A stretch of 64,000 nucleotides of DNA from Setophaga petechia (GCA_024362935.1 JANCRA010000007.1:16958003-17022002), one strand, 5' to 3'; positions 38,061-50,984 are shown, counted from the first letter of the stretch. The notes: a model not told the origin generated them from the sequence alone. Program-made: numbers and translations.

Positions 38061-41000
38061 TGTGTAATGATGCCATTTGTTTCATTTAGTAAGCTTTCAG
38101 TGCTGTCTCTTTGCTGTCTTAACACTTGCTGAAGAGTGTGTGGAAGCTGTTGTCTTGTACAGAATCGGTGTGATTATTCTGTGTGCACTGCTTGCTTACT
38201 CACAGGCTTTTCATGACTTTTATTCTTAGGAGCATAATGTCTTCTGAAGGAATGACAGGATGTTCTTTAACCCTTAAAATAAAAATGACAGGCAACATAT
38301 TTCAGTATTCCAGTATAAGAGAATAATGATAGTTGAAGAGAGAGCCGATTGCCTGGGTTAACCTGAGCTGCCTGCTCTGTTCTAAGTTGTTTTTTTTTCT
38401 TGTCACATTTTATATGATGCAAGGTGAGAAGTGCACAGGAGATGTGTTTTTCCAGAAAGTTCCTTTAAGCAGAAGAACATGCTGGTGGGAGGCACTGACT
38501 GCACTGCAGCTCTTTGCCCGCTTTGCAGATTTGGGACTCTGTGTTGCTGACATGGCTCGTTGAAGAGGAGCATTTGGGTCAGGGACATTGATGGCATTGT
38601 GAGAAAGGGTCTGAGCCAGGGTGAAACAAGTGAATACTGCCAGTGATGTGTAAGACCTGACCAGGTGAAAAGTAAGTTTTGTAATTCCAAATCATCCTTT
38701 TAGTCTGAAAACTTGCAATTTTTCTGATAGCCTCAACTCGTACTTTATACTAATATACATAAGATTTTGATTTTTCATTTAAATGCATCCACAAAGCACT
38801 TAAAGCTCTTCTTGTATTTAGAGAGAAAACTTTGAAAATGTGGAAAACTTGAAACTGAGAAAAATAAAGGGGTCTACATCTCAGGAATATAAGGGATAAG
38901 CACAATAAGTTTTGGATGTTCATCTCATGCATAGCAATTGGTTTAAAATGCTGTGTGAGTCACCAGAGCTATCAGTAATAACAAGGGAAGAAAGGAAGTT
39001 ACTTTTCCCCACACTCACATTAGACCACCAAAAATAACGACTGCCCACGACTCTTAGCTGAGATACCAGTGACCTAAGAGCATGTGTCCTTGCTCAGAAC
39101 TATTAATGAGCTGTTTGTTACCCCTGCCTTTGTAGGGGGAGTGTTCAAACCTTTAGAGCATGTGAGATAATCCAGACAGGCTGTACAGAAGTCGTTGCCA
39201 CTTATCTGCATTCCTCCTAAATAGGCTTCTGAACATGCTGCTCTCTTTTCCACACCAAGTAGGGAAGGAACTGCAGCCTTGTAGAAATGTGTTGGGGATG
39301 AAAGGGAGGAAGGAAAAGTTAAACATCCGTCTAGAGGTAGAACTGACCTGACAAGGAGTTGGTGGATGTTACATATGGACATTGGCATGTTCAGGGTTAC
39401 AGCTGCTGCTTGTGTCCTGAGGAATTCATTACCTTTCATTGTGTTTTGCATGTGTGCAGCTTTGAACCTTTGTTGCTATGTCTGTTGTTTCAGGAAAGGC
39501 ACTAATTCCAGGCTGGCAAGGACACACTGGTGAGCTGGTTGGAGCAGGGAGCTGAAAGGAGACATGTGGGGGTTTTGCTTTAGGGTACTTTTTCTAATAG
39601 ATTTCTTTTTTTCTTTGCCTGATCTGGCAATAGTTAGTTCTCAGTTTTTAACACTGACATGAAGGACCTCATTCTTGGTTCCCTTTGAAATGCTCCCTTC
39701 TGAAGTACTGCTGTGCATACTGTGTGTGTCTGAAGGAACACCTTGGCCATGAAAGTTCTTGAAGGGAACAGCAAATAATTCCAGACCCGCCTGTTTCCAG
39801 GGATAGCCTGTCTGCCCAGCCTGGCAGGGACTAGTCTACCTAAGGATGTACCACCCAAACATCCATAGCACCCTGGCTTACAGCATGTGCCTTCCCAGCT
39901 GGTACAGGCCAATACTTGGATGCACCAGCACCGTGGAGCCAGATGTGTTACCTGGCTGGACTGTCCATCTAATCCCAAGAGCAGCCCTAGGACTGGGATA
40001 GGCCTAATAGCACTTCAGTTTGTGGTTTGGATCAAGTATGTGGCAGACAGGTAGAAAACCTCTGTAGCCCTGATGCAATAAGGTGCCACAGCATGTTCTC
40101 AACTCCAAACATGCACTGTAATTTTGTCAATCTAAACAGGAGTTATTTCTTCTTGTATGCAGCAGATCTGTGTGCAGATTCTCAGCTGATCAAAATCAGC
40201 TTTTAAATGGAGTTTCTGGAGTTTGACCAGTGCAGGGACTTGGGATTGGTTACTCTCACCCTGGGCATGCTGAATCCATTCTGTGTATGGGAACTCACAC
40301 TAAGCACGTATTTGAGTGCTTGAAGGAAGCTGATTAGTTTCACAGTAAGTGAACACTGGATGCTTGTTATTTTAATTGAATTCCATAATTGCTAGTAAGT
40401 GTGGGGATATGTGAAAAAGTAATTTTTCCAGATCCAGTCTAGATCTAATGAGTTTGTACCCATCTTCCATTTAATTTTAGCAATCTTCTTTAATTATTGC
40501 TTTGGTTTTTTCCTCAAATCACTTGTTTGTAAAAGGTAATTTAATCTATTAATGCTAAATAGTTATGCTTCTTTTTGGTGTGAATTTTTTCCTGAATGCT
40601 TTTCTTAGTGAAGGTCAGTGCAAAGGCACTGTAAGCAATGTCAAGACTTGAATCAAAAAGACATGATGGAAATCAGAGTTTTATGGCAGTTGTGATGTCA
40701 CTGTTTCCAAACTAATGAGACTTTTTAAAAGGGTGAAGCATGTGGTCATGAGTTTAATTACTCTCTGTTGTGGGAGGGGAAGTGTTGCTCTGGCATTGCA
40801 GCAGCAGTGGACCCTGCCTTTGCCCGGACATTATAGCCAGTAAATTCTCTTTCCTCCCCTGAAAGGTAATATAATGAATTATTTTTTCCCACTCCTTTTT
40901 AATCTTGCATACCAGAGGAGAGCATTGCAACCTCTTGGGGATGCTTGGAGTGGAAGAAATTCTGTGTTGACTTGCATAAAGCCCATGGGGAGGGCCAGTG

Positions 41001-42971
41001 CTGAGTTAAAACACCTGGGTATCAGCAACCTCCTCAGCTTCAGAGAGAGGTTGTTCCTAAAGCTGAGATGAAATTTACTGCAGTGTTGCCCCTTCTTGTG
41101 CTTCTCTCCTGGCCCATGGAATGACTGGTATTTATCCCAGTGAGTTTAATATGTATCATTTTTCTATGGGTAGAAAAGCACAGTGTTGCTGCAAATCTCC
41201 TTAAGCTGGATAACATAATTTTAGACTGCTTCTTTTTTATTTGCTTGAACTAAGGCATCTTTCTGGAATGCAAACATACAGAGATCAGAAGGACCATTAT
41301 TACTAAGTATGTTTGTCCACATTTTCAAGCTGTGTCAACCATTACTGTTTCAGGGACTCACTTCTAATATGAAATGGTAGAAATAAAAAGCAGATACTGT
41401 ATGGGCAGGCAAAATCAGGCAGCCTTTCGAGTTGGACTCAGTTTTTGTTGTTGACTGGTTTTATACTGCACCCCCCACTTTACATTGTATTTTACTGGGA
41501 TCAACTTGGATCTAGGCTGAATCCTGCTGAGGATTCATGAACCCACAATGTATATCTTATGTGGGTACTTTAGTGAAGGAAATATTTAAACAATTAAGTG
41601 TTGGCAGCTATTCCTAGGATGGCTTGCTGGGGAGCCCAGATATTGTCTCATTTTATAAACTCATCTGTTACTTTTCTTGCTTGTTGGGTTTTCTTTCCTT
41701 TTGAGTGTCTGTTGAACATGCTCATTATATTCTGGCTGGCATGAAACAAATGATGGTTAGGAAAGGAGATGCTTGAGGCAGGAGAACAAATTCAATTCCC
41801 TGAAGGGAATTTTCACCTCTTACAATGTTCCACTGCTGCCTCCAATTCATGTAAAAGGAAAAAAAGGAAAAGTATTTCCAGCTCTGTTGTTTAGTTCCTT
41901 GTTTCTCCAAGCAATTTTCCCTATACTCCTCAGTTTGAGCTTCTTGGTTTTGCATGATTTTGTGATTTCAGATGCATATTTCTATTGGTGTCATGAAAGC
42001 CATAAATTGTCTGGAGCTGCACTTGATCTCACTTTATTTGGGGCTAACTTTTTGGTGGGGGGAGAGATGGAGGTTGGAACACAAAATTAAAGGACTTTTA
42101 ATTCAACCTAGGACCTTTAGAGAGTTGAGCAATCTTATCAAACACACTTTTTTTTTTTTTAGAAATGCTCTTTGGCTATTTTAACCACCAATCAGTGACA
42201 TTGAAACCTGTTTGCTGCAGGCATCAAGTCCCCAGAGAGGGTGAGGACAGGCCTCACAATTGTCCTCTACAGATTGGCATCACCATGAAAATTGACTTTT
42301 TCTTCTCATCCCCATCTGGTACTTTTTCTCTTGGGTTGGCAATTTCACTGCCTCTGGTAACAGGAGAATTAAAGCTTCCAGCTTTCACCTTTCACTTACT
42401 GGAGTCTGATCCTGAAAACATCAGCAGTACTGCACAGCTGGAAATGATTGGTGCAGAAGTTATAATATGCATTTTAACAAGTGCAGCTCTTCTGTATTGT
42501 TATATCTTTCAAAGGAGAGACTAGCTTTGATATGAGCAGCAGATTGCCTTGAAATATGGAAAAGCTCTAATTTAAGGGTTTTAGTTTAAAGCTTTTAGTG
42601 TCACTTTGATTTTGTAAAATTCTCTCAAAAGGTGATGCACAGTTTATATATTAGAAACCAGTCAGACTTGAACTTTGCCCTTTATAGACTCTTAGACTTA
42701 AATTACTATCTTTCAATTTCATATAAAGATTAGTCTTAAAGTCTGGAAGCAGTGTTTGTATTGCTAGAAATAATCTTTAATTTATGATAATTATCAGCAA
42801 AAAAAAAAAATATGGTGCTTGACATGAATCCACTTGGCATTTGAAAGTAATTTTTTAAAAGAAACTATGACTGTTACCTTGACTGTTGTGGTGAATGTTC
42901 AGCATTGTGTCCAGTTCTGTCTGGACAGACATGAAACATAATGTAATCATTCTGCCTTTCACTCTAAACAG

Positions 42972-43027
42972 ACATAAACAAAATCCAGAAGTGGAAAAGG
43001 CAAGTGCCTCTGCCACAATGAGCTCTG
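42972..43027 (+). CDS. SORBS1: SORBS1 exon with conserved start codon (MSS)
   Basis: The acceptor TCTAAACAG precedes 42972 and the donor GTAAGT follows 43027. The conserved initiation codon of SORBS1 is the ATG at 43018 (A at -3), giving Met-Ser-Ser and one base (G) that joins the next exon as Glu, to read MSSE as in human and mouse. The 46 bases before this ATG are 5' UTR if a non-coding leader exon is used. They are also open in the frame supplied by the candidate first exon at 34309, where they encode the last base of Arg plus 15 residues rich in Ala, Ser, Lys and Glu. The exon therefore serves two possible N-termini. The acceptor position is inferred from the pyrimidine tract and the phase match. 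Confidence 0.8.
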
Positions 43028-43868
43028 GTAAGTCTGTGTTGTTTTCTACTTGTACTCATTGGTGTTCCTTTCTGTTACTAGTAATATTCCTGTTTGTTTC
43101 TGATGCAATTATTCACATTTGTTACTTGAATTTTGGCCCAAAAAGTAGCTAGAAGCATCTTGAACTGGAGTAGGTCCTGTAGCTTTTATATTTCAGTGTG
43201 GAATATAAGAATTCAAAATTACTGATAACTTGAAAAAAATCATCTGAATTTGATATATTTTAGTAGAGATGAAAACATAGTTTGACATATAGATAGGAAA
43301 AAAATCAGCTGTTCAAAGGAAAACAAGGCACTGGGAAATGGGAGCTGGTTGGGAAGAGGAAAACTTCTGGACTTGTCTGGGTAACAGACTAAAACAGGGT
43401 GAAAAATAAAGCAGATGCCAGACTTGAAGAGAGATCTGTAAGATCTGTAGAATGATATTCCCACTTAATTTTAGCATCTTAGCAAGTCTCAGCTAGGATA
43501 TCATGTCCTGGTTTTGGCACAACATTTTGAAAAAAATGTGAACTATTTGAAAAGAGTCCAGAAAAACATGACCTGGGAATTCAGTGTAAGCACTGATAAG
43601 CCTACAGGCTGGTAAGCACTGAAACAGGTTGCATTAGGGTGGTGCTGGAAGTTTGTAAGAACACAAGGCAAACATTTGTCAGGAGTGACAGAGGTAGATT
43701 TGTTTCATTCATGTTCAGAAATAGGGCTTTAGATGAGCTTTGGAACCTCTTTCTAGCACTGTCTCCTGTGTTTCCCTGAATTTACACGAGCCAGTTTTAT
43801 TCTTGTCAGCTGAAGACTTTGTAGACTTGCAAAAATCTTTACTGAAAACCACTTCATTTGTCTTACAG
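43028..43868 (+). other. SORBS1 intron
   Basis: Opens GTAAGT and closes TTGTCTTACAG. No repeat, RNA gene or further exon is visible in its 841 bases. Confidence 0.8.
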
Positions 43869-43934
43869 AACATGAAGAAATTGATGTTGCAAAAACTGTT
43901 GTAAATGGGCTGAGCAGCAATGGACAAGAGAAAG
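43869..43934 (+). CDS. SORBS1: SORBS1 N-terminal exon
   Basis: This 66-base exon (phase 1-1) is flanked by TTGTCTTACAG and GTGGGT. It encodes the E of MSSE and then HEEIDVAKTVVNGLSSNGQEK, which parallels the human CDGGSKAVMNGLAPGSNGQDK in length order and in the VxNGL...NGQ(E/D)K core. It belongs to the low-complexity, presumably disordered N-terminus. Because the phase is symmetrical it could be skipped in frame, but it is present in the human and mouse forms I know. Confidence 0.85.
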
Positions 43935-45944
43935 GTGGGTTAAGATCTCCAGAGACACCTCCAGAGCTCATCCCGCATGTCAGCTGCTGATGTGCTTGAT
44001 TTTCCCGGAAATTCACTGCAGCGGAGGCTTCCAAATTCAGTTCACTTGGCGACTGACACAAGAAAAGTCTTGTACTGCGCCATGCCAGTAGCAGCAGCAT
44101 TTCTTAGCTCAACAAGTGTTCTTTGTCTCTTTAAAGTGGCAGGCTGGACTTGCCTCTTTGTATATTTTTAGTGCGGTGTTGAGGAAAGCTGTACACTACT
44201 TGTGGGCACCTGAGAATCGGTATCTTAGTGAGTTGAGACAGCATGGGTGTGTGGTGCCTGGGTGTTAACTGCGTTAACTTCAGGGAGAGGTGAAGGTTTG
44301 AGTCTGGGATTAAACAGCAGGAACTAACCATTTCAGTGATGAAAAAAATCTAAACAAACCAGTCTTCATGTTAACATCAGCAGGTTTGCAGTGTGCTTTG
44401 TAGCATTCAGTTTTGTGGAGTGACTGTGTCTGTTTTGGCAGAGTGAAAGTATGTGGGTATGGACTGATTTTCTGTTGGTTTAATTTCCTTTCTTTTCCTT
44501 TGATGCCTTTTTATAGTGGTTAGTATTTTGACTGCATTGTGGATGGATGAATTCAGTCAGTTTCAAAGCAGAACAGAATCAAGATTGTTTCCTAATGTTT
44601 CCTAAACCACAGGCTGTTTGATTTGGGTTCTGTTGTATTCACAGGGTCTCTACTCAGGAAGAAGTATGGAAAACAGGGATTGATTTGGCTTCCTCTTTTA
44701 TAAAAAAAAATTAAACCTATCAAATTAAATACTAATGATTTTATGAGTTTTGAAGAAATTCTGTTAGGCTCTTTGCCCAGGCTTTTGATGCTTGAGACCC
44801 CTTTTCTAGGTTGTGAAATCTGTGCTCTCCAGTTTTGCCAGGTATCAGAAAGATCTGCCACAAGAGGGGGTGTACGCACCACCCTGATGTCAATGTCTGC
44901 CTCAAAGCTGGCCCAGTGCTCAGTGTTAGTCTTAAAGTATTAGAAATGTGGCTCCTCTTACTCCTGATTTTACAGGCATGAGATGGCATGGAATATGATG
45001 AGACATTTATCATTTTTCAGAAAATACATGCAGGAAACAGGTTTTATATAAGAAAATCCTGGCTCTGCAAATCAAGAATACTGCTCAAATTATGCTGGTA
45101 GAGTAATGATATACAAGATGTTTATCTTGGCAGCTCCTGTTGAACTTCGCCTGTGAATAGTACTGCCTGTGAATAGTACTGCCTTTTTCACAACGACCCC
45201 TCTTTGTACCCATTGGTTTGAACAGTTTTGTAACAATTGCAAGAATTTTGCATAGTGCTATGTGTAGTTTTCCCCAGTGTTACCACATATAGTATAATTA
45301 GTGTGCTGGCTAATGAAGTCAAGTAGAAATCTCTTCAGTTTACTGTTTATATGGATGGATTTTTTTTTTTTTTCTGAAATAGCTATATGGATGCTACGTT
45401 TTAGCACGGGACCTTTTTCAAGATTGTTCTACTTCCTTCTGTTGCTGAACTTGTAAAAAATGAGCCATGAAATTCAGAATTAATGTAATGTGGCTAGTTT
45501 AATGTTCTTCTCTCAGCCTTTCAGTACTTAGTTTGGTTTTTTTTTTCACTTTATTTTGTTTTTGCTGAACCATATTAATGTTTTACTTAACATTTTTATT
45601 TTTGCATGTAGTGTACCTCAGTTAAATGATTACACTAAAATTTTTTGATGGCTTCTAAAAACTAATGCTTCCAGATTCTTTTTGCCTGCAGCATAGTGGC
45701 AGTCAGCATTAGTTAGTTAGTCCATTCAAGTAAGCAGTTCTGTATGCTGCATAAAACAGACACATCCTGAATAAGGGCGAATGAAGGGATATTTTTAACA
45801 GTTGCATCATTGCTCTCTGGACTGCTTTTGTTTTTGAAATTTCCTGCTATTGTGTCTCCAAGTACGTTAGAAAATTTTGTGGCATGCTTCCCAAGCTCTG
45901 TTCTTTCCTTTTTGGATGTGCCATTTACACTTTTGTGTTTGCAG
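43935..45944 (+). other. SORBS1 intron with 16-bp tandem duplication
   Basis: Contains a perfect head-to-tail duplication of GCCTGTGAATAGTACT (45149-45164 and 45165-45180) and a poly(T) run near 45361-45374. No further exon is recognised. Confidence 0.8.
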
Positions 45945-46040
45945 CTGTTGACGTCCCTTTATGTACACGTTCTATTTCTGCCGTTAAAATAATCCCTGTG
46001 AAGAAAGTGAAAAGTTCTCCTCACCTAGTGCTGCCTACAG
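45945..46040 (+). CDS. SORBS1: SORBS1 cassette exon, RSISAVKIIPVK module
   Basis: This 96-base exon (phase 1-1) is bounded by TTTGTGTTTGCAG and GTATCT. It encodes AVDVPLCTRSISAVKIIPVK followed by KVKSSPHLVLPT, matching the human segment around RARSISAVKIIPVKTVKNASGLVLPT. The short motif VKxVxSSPxL is also found in the paralogue SORBS2, so it is an ancestral family element. RSIS is a possible basophilic-kinase site (Arg at -3 of the second Ser). The mouse form I recall omits this exon, joining the previous exon directly to the MDPTK module, which fits its symmetrical phase. Confidence 0.9.
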
Positions 46041-48993
46041 GTATCTTCTTTCCTCCCCTGCCATGCCTTAGTTAGCCATCGTTGTCTCTCTTCCTTTATC
46101 ATTGTCTCTCTGCTTCACCCACATGCTTTGGCTAATTCTCAGCTTCATGCTTCTCTCACTCCTCCCCGAGCTGCAGATTTCATTGGTAGGTAATGCAGTT
46201 AGCTCTTATGGCACAGTACACTGTTCTCAATTATTCTGCTCTTCTGCAGACCTAATTGTGTCTGCTTGAATCTGGGATCATTGTAAGCTCTTCTACTAAT
46301 GCTCGATTATGAAAAGTATTGTTATTATTATAGACTCATTTTGAACCAAACTCCTGAAGAACCAAAGAATATTTCCTGCATATCTTTGGTTTTTATGAAA
46401 ACAAATGGTTCAAGCATAATTCAACATTGGTGGTATGGTTTTGTTTTTCTGTACATGCACTGAATTTAATCCACATGTGAATGAGTAAAGATGTTAGGCT
46501 GTCACCCTCTCCCCAAGAGCATGCTTCCCCACTAGAAGTACAAGATTATGCTTGTACTTAGCTGGACAGTCAGACTAGTGTAGCTGATACTGCTTGTCTC
46601 TCCTAATCTGTCGCACATGTGCTTTGTTGGACTAGTACAGTGCTAATGTCCTGTTTATTACTAGTGGCTAGATTTCTATACTGAGCAATTCAGATTCTTG
46701 TTTTCTGTCATTTTTGAGGGAATACATCATTCCAGACCATTTGTTTTCATCTCCCAAGGTGAGATAGTCTGGCAAGATTTTATTTTCAAATATTTTCAAA
46801 GCATTTAATTTTTTTTTTAATTCAGAGCATTTTTTTTCTGACTCTTATTATTTGGGTTCAGTACACAGGTTTAATCTGTTGTATGGAAAATAAAAAAAAA
46901 AGCATTGATTCCCAAATTTGATTCTCCTGCAGTGTGATGAAGATATTGTTTTGGCATGTCATACGTGTTGAGCTCTGCTTCCATTTCTGTCCAGTGCCTG
47001 TGAAGCAAATGTAGGCATAGGGTTGTAGGAGGACAGCTACCCTGCACTCTTTGGGGATGTTTATATCAGGCCCAGTGACTCCCAACATCGTGTCCATGCT
47101 TTACAGTTACAGCACTCTTAAAATTGGAGTCTTGGAGCTTAAACCTTTGTCCTTGGTTTGAAAGTGAGTCCATAGAGTCTTTGGGCTCTGTGTTGTGATA
47201 GCCAGAACTGCGCTCTTGGGCAAAAGAATCCTGACCCTACCTGAATCATGCAAAAATCAGTCAGAGAAGTCAACTTCTATTTCACCAGGAATGTGGATGA
47301 CCTTAAGTTGTGATCAGCTGTGGTATATTTAAGGATGAAACACCTTTTGATGTGTCTGGGTGGATAGTCTTTCCCCTCACAGAGGCTGCCTCAGTTCTGC
47401 CTCAGTTAGCTAAAGGCTGAACTATAGGAAAACATCCTCTGATTTCTTACTTACTCCATCCTTTTTATAGCCCTAAGTATGGTTCTAAAACTGTGCTATT
47501 TGTGAAATCCCTAAAGCACTGGAAGCCTATATAAGGGCTTCAACAGTGGAGATTCCAGAACAGAGGGCTCTCAGTGGGAGCCAGGAGTCTGGCATTCATT
47601 GAGTTTCTCCTCTTACTGCCATTGTTCATCTGGCATACTGATGTTTCCCCATATTGTGACCTCACTGGCTGTGGTTTGCATGGTTTGCAGCCTTAGCCAA
47701 GGTGTTACCATGGTCTCTAGGCACTGTACTGGTGTGGGTTTGGTGGGACATTGCCTTGCTGAAATCAGCCAGGGAATACTGATCTGCGCAAATGTGGGCT
47801 GTTGTCTGGACAATAAACAACAGCCTTTGCCCCCTCTCTCCAGTCTGAAGGCATCATTTTTGTTATAATAGCAGTTCCTGGGGAAGAGCTGCATCCTTCC
47901 CCATGCAGAGATAGAAGGATCCTCAACCCATAAAAATAGAAATTATTGTGTTGTCACTTGTGTAATGCAGCATGCACTCAGTACTTCTTCACACTCCCTG
48001 TGCAGTCATGGTAGGGCTGGTACCTCTGTGTAGGTAAGTGAAGTCTGATGGCAGCTGCAGGGTCACTAATAGTGCATGAGAAGAGGAGGTGATGTGTTTG
48101 TCTATGGAAATAGCCTAGAGAAACAAGACACTTTTCAGGCTTATGATTTCCAGAGGTATCTTAAAGGAAACAACTCTCCAGAAAGATGTTAAGTAGGAGG
48201 AGAAAGAGAAGTGGCATTGAAGGACTGGTTTGTTATTACTTAATAGGAGGACAGGAGGAGAAAACCCAGATCATGGACTGAAATACACAAAGGTAGGCCT
48301 GCACAGAAGCTGTGCTGAATTGTGCCTGTGCAAGGATGCTGGCATGATCTGGTATCTGATTATGATCACAGGTTGATCTGAATAGGCATGCATTAAATCT
48401 CCTACTTCCCGGGATTTGGGTTCCTGTGTCAGAAGGTGAAACTCTGCAATGAAGTGGGGAGATGGCAGGAAGGTGACTTGCAGTGCCTTGCCTTTAGATT
48501 GTATTCAGCATCATTAGAAGATTTTATCTTACAGTGGTAAAAAGTTTGGGTTTTTTTTTTTTCCTATTTCAGTCCTCCACAAAGGCATTTTAAGCTTTGG
48601 CACACAAAGTCTGTGCATTATGTCACTGGGACATCCCTATAGAAGAGCTACAGGTGTAATGGAAGACTGTCCTTGCTAGCACAGTATCTCTGTACAAAGT
48701 AGAACAAATATAGCAAATGGCCCTGTGACCCTTGGTTCAAACACTCCTTTTTCCTCCCCTCCCTCTTAGCTCTGTTGCACCAACTGAGAACTTAACTGCT
48801 GCATTCATCGATTACATGAATATAAAACTGCTTTGATTTCTCAATGCTTTAAATACAGAGCTAATCTTCATCTGCACAAACATTACTAGATTGATTCACC
48901 TGGAGGCAGCCATGCTAAAATTACTCTAGCACTCTGATGGCTCCTGATAGCTTTGCATCATGTGTTTCTTCTGTGCATGTGCATTTCCTGTAG
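46041..48993 (+). other. SORBS1 intron
   Basis: Nothing coding is supported. Short T-runs occur near 46810 and 48550. Open frames around 47599-47894 on both strands are short and unrecognised. Confidence 0.75.
48974..48979 (+). promoter_or_regulatory. RBFOX-type TGCATG motif before SORBS1 exon
   Basis: TGCATG lies 15 bases upstream of the exon starting at 48994, inside the acceptor region. RBFOX proteins bound upstream of or over a 3' splice site usually repress the exon. The motif is exact; its use is inferred. Confidence 0.4.
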
Positions 48994-49113
48994 AAATGGA
49001 TCCCACAAAAGTCTGCAGTGGAAAAGGAGCTGTAACTCTCCGGGCAACTCCATCCTATGAAGGGAATCGGAATGTCACTTCACCATGTCCTCAGGATGCT
49101 GAGCAACCTGAAA
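48994..49113 (+). CDS. SORBS1: SORBS1 exon, MDPTKVCSGKGAVTLRA module
   Basis: This 120-base exon (phase 1-1) has the acceptor CATTTCCTGTAG and a strong donor, A|GTAAGT. It encodes EMDPTKVCSGKGAVTLRATP, then SYEGNRNVTSPCPQDAEQPE, aligning with human DMDLTKICTGKGAVTLRASSSYRETPSSSPASPQE. The GKGAVTLRA core is the recognisable part; the tail is Ser/Pro-rich and diverged. A TGCATG word 15 bases before the exon suggests RBFOX control. Confidence 0.9.
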
Positions 49114-50610
49114 GTAAGTGGTGGAAGGTTAACTGACATCTGTTACTCACAGTAACCTCAAGACAGATCAGTCCAGGATCTTGGGCTTACTTTATAATTA
49201 TGCTTTAAAGCCCAGAATTCCACAGTATAGTTGGAAACCTCTTGCAAGGACCAGACCAGTAGAGAGACTGACTCCTAGTGCCAGTTTCATGTCTGCTCGG
49301 TCATTGACTAAAGTTTGTCAGGAGCACCAAAAACTCTCAGTTCTTTTCTTTCTTCCCCTCCCACCCCCACTGCTCCCAGAGCAGCCTGTGTCATCTCTTT
49401 TTACCCCAGGCATGAGGTGGAACAGAAGGAGGCTGAGCAGTGCTGCTGCCCCTGCAGCATTCAGATGGGTTGTCAGGGAAGCAGGCAAAGCGTCCCCCAG
49501 CCGGACAGTGTTGCCACAGAGCTCTGCTGCCTTTCAATAGCAGATGTGCAATTACTTAATTGTGGGAGACAGGCACAGCATAGCAAACCTGGCCAGTGTC
49601 GTGGGTCTGGCAAAGAGGATGAACTCCCAAAGGCAAGATGCCGTTAAAGGGGAGGGGGTAAAACGTGCGCCTGAAAGCAAAGCATACATTGTTTCTGGCT
49701 GTATTGTTGGAGAAAGGGCAATTCCATTAATTCCAGCTCTAATGTGCCACTTTCTGCTCTGTCTTCTCCTGTTCTGCTCCACCCATGACCTACCCTCTTT
49801 TTATGCTTGCCTTTCTCTCTTTCTTCACTCCTACCCCCTACTGTTGCCTCTCTAGTTTCTGTTCATGGCTTCATAAATTTCCAACAGCTTGAATGGCAAT
49901 GGGTCCATTACTATGGAAATCAGTTCATTAATACTTCTTTTGCTGACTCTCTCAATTGCTTTATGAAATGTACTTTGGAGTTGGAAGAGCTTTGTGCATA
50001 TAACTTAAACAGCAAAATGGGTATAGGGTGGGGAGGACCCCGATGAGAAGCAGCTAAATATGTGATGAGACCATTGCATGTAGCTGCAGGGACTGGCTTG
50101 TAAAGTGATGACGTATCTTATTACACCCTTCATGCACTTAGTCTGCAAAACTTGATCTATTTGTTGGTAATCCTTTATCTCAATCACATATAGTGATACT
50201 GTTAAGGATAGCTTTGTTTTCATAATCTGAATACAGGGTGCCTACATTTCCAGTAATTTGTGGTGTCTGGATGTCAAGCTGCAGCTTTAGAATGTAGCTA
50301 GCTAGGCAGCCTTTTTGCCTCTGAAGTAAGAATGTCAATGAACAATTGTTTCTTCATTGCTCTGAATGAATTGCCTTGTGTTTACAAAGGTCAGAAACAA
50401 GGAGGACATCATGTTTAGGGCTGGTCTCTATGGTAATTACACAGCCCTGTCAGAAAGCATTTTATGTGTGAAATGAAGTAGCTTGACTCTTGACTTCAAT
50501 TGGTACATGTTTTCTGGAAATGTAATGGTTTATTTTTTCCCCCTTTCTTTTCCTCTATGCCTATCCTCCACCCCCACCTCCTCTGTCCCTCCTTTCTGTG
50601 AAACACTTAG
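49114..50610 (+). other. SORBS1 intron
   Basis: Overlapping open frames near 49181-49855 have no splice support or family resemblance. The last 100 bases before the micro-exon are strongly C/T-rich, giving that short exon a long polypyrimidine tract. Confidence 0.75.
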
Positions 50611-50637
50611 GTCTGGAGCCAGAAAACTCAGAAACAG
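50611..50637 (+). CDS. SORBS1: SORBS1 27-base micro-exon (LEPENSET)
   Basis: The exon runs from AACACTTAG to the donor G|GTATAA, phase 1-1, and encodes (S)LEPENSET. This matches the GLEPE(P/D)SSA stretch of human and mouse just before the DEW module. At 27 bases it is a true micro-exon, and it lies only 172 bases before the next exon, which may help pair the two. No domain is present; it is acidic linker. Confidence 0.85.
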
Positions 50638-50809
50638 GTATAAACATTGGCTGCTTCTGTTGTTACTTCCGTTGCTTATTGGAATTATTTCTTGTTGCCT
50701 GGGGGAAAAAAAAGAAAGGGGGGGAGGGGAAGGAAGAAAAGCGTCCCCTCCTTTCACTTATCCTGCAGCTGGAGGGAATCTGTGATCTGAGTTTTCTTTC
50801 CCCTCGCAG

Positions 50810-50925
50810 ATGATTGGAGGTCATCGTCTAACACTGATGCCAATGGGGATGCCCAGCCATCTTCTCTGGCTGCCAAGGGTTATAGGAGTGTGCGTCCAAA
50901 CCTCTCTTCAGAGAACAAGCCACAG
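50810..50925 (+). CDS. SORBS1: SORBS1 exon, AAKGYRSVRPNL module
   Basis: This 116-base exon (phase 1-0) is flanked by CCCCTCGCAG and CAG|GTAAGC. It encodes DDWRSSSNTDANGDAQPSSL, then AAKGYRSVRPNLSSENKPQ. The SLAAKGYRSVRPNL core is nearly identical to human SORBS1 (SLAAKGYRSVHPNL) and to SORBS2 (SLAAKGFRSVRPNL), so it is the most conserved family motif before the SoHo region. Because the phase changes from 1 to 0, skipping this exon alone would shift the frame; it is expected to be constitutive. Confidence 0.95.
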
Positions 50926-50984
50926 GTAAGCCTTTCTTCTGTGACCCTGAGGTGATCATCTGGGTTCAAGCACTGAATTCATGA

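Larger units (their letters stand above)
34341..42971 (+). other. SORBS1 intron between candidate first exon and shared exon
   Basis: This interval is bounded by GTAAGG and by a pyrimidine-rich acceptor ending TCTAAACAG. It contains a perfect 16-bp tandem duplication (36802-36833), a CR1-like remnant (37541-37712) and a possible muscle regulatory block (37820-38060). Open frames such as the one at 42165-42524 show no family resemblance and no splice logic. If the candidate first exon is wrong, this is simply more of the upstream intron. Confidence 0.55.

Noticed and set aside
42165..42524. 119-codon open frame on the + strand near the first shared exon
   Set aside because: It ends before the exon at 42972, shows no similarity to the SORBS1 N-terminus and lacks flanking splice sites that would fit the phase.
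49181..49855. Three overlapping + strand open frames in an intron
   Set aside because: No frame dominates, none has a family match, and no matching splice sites border them.
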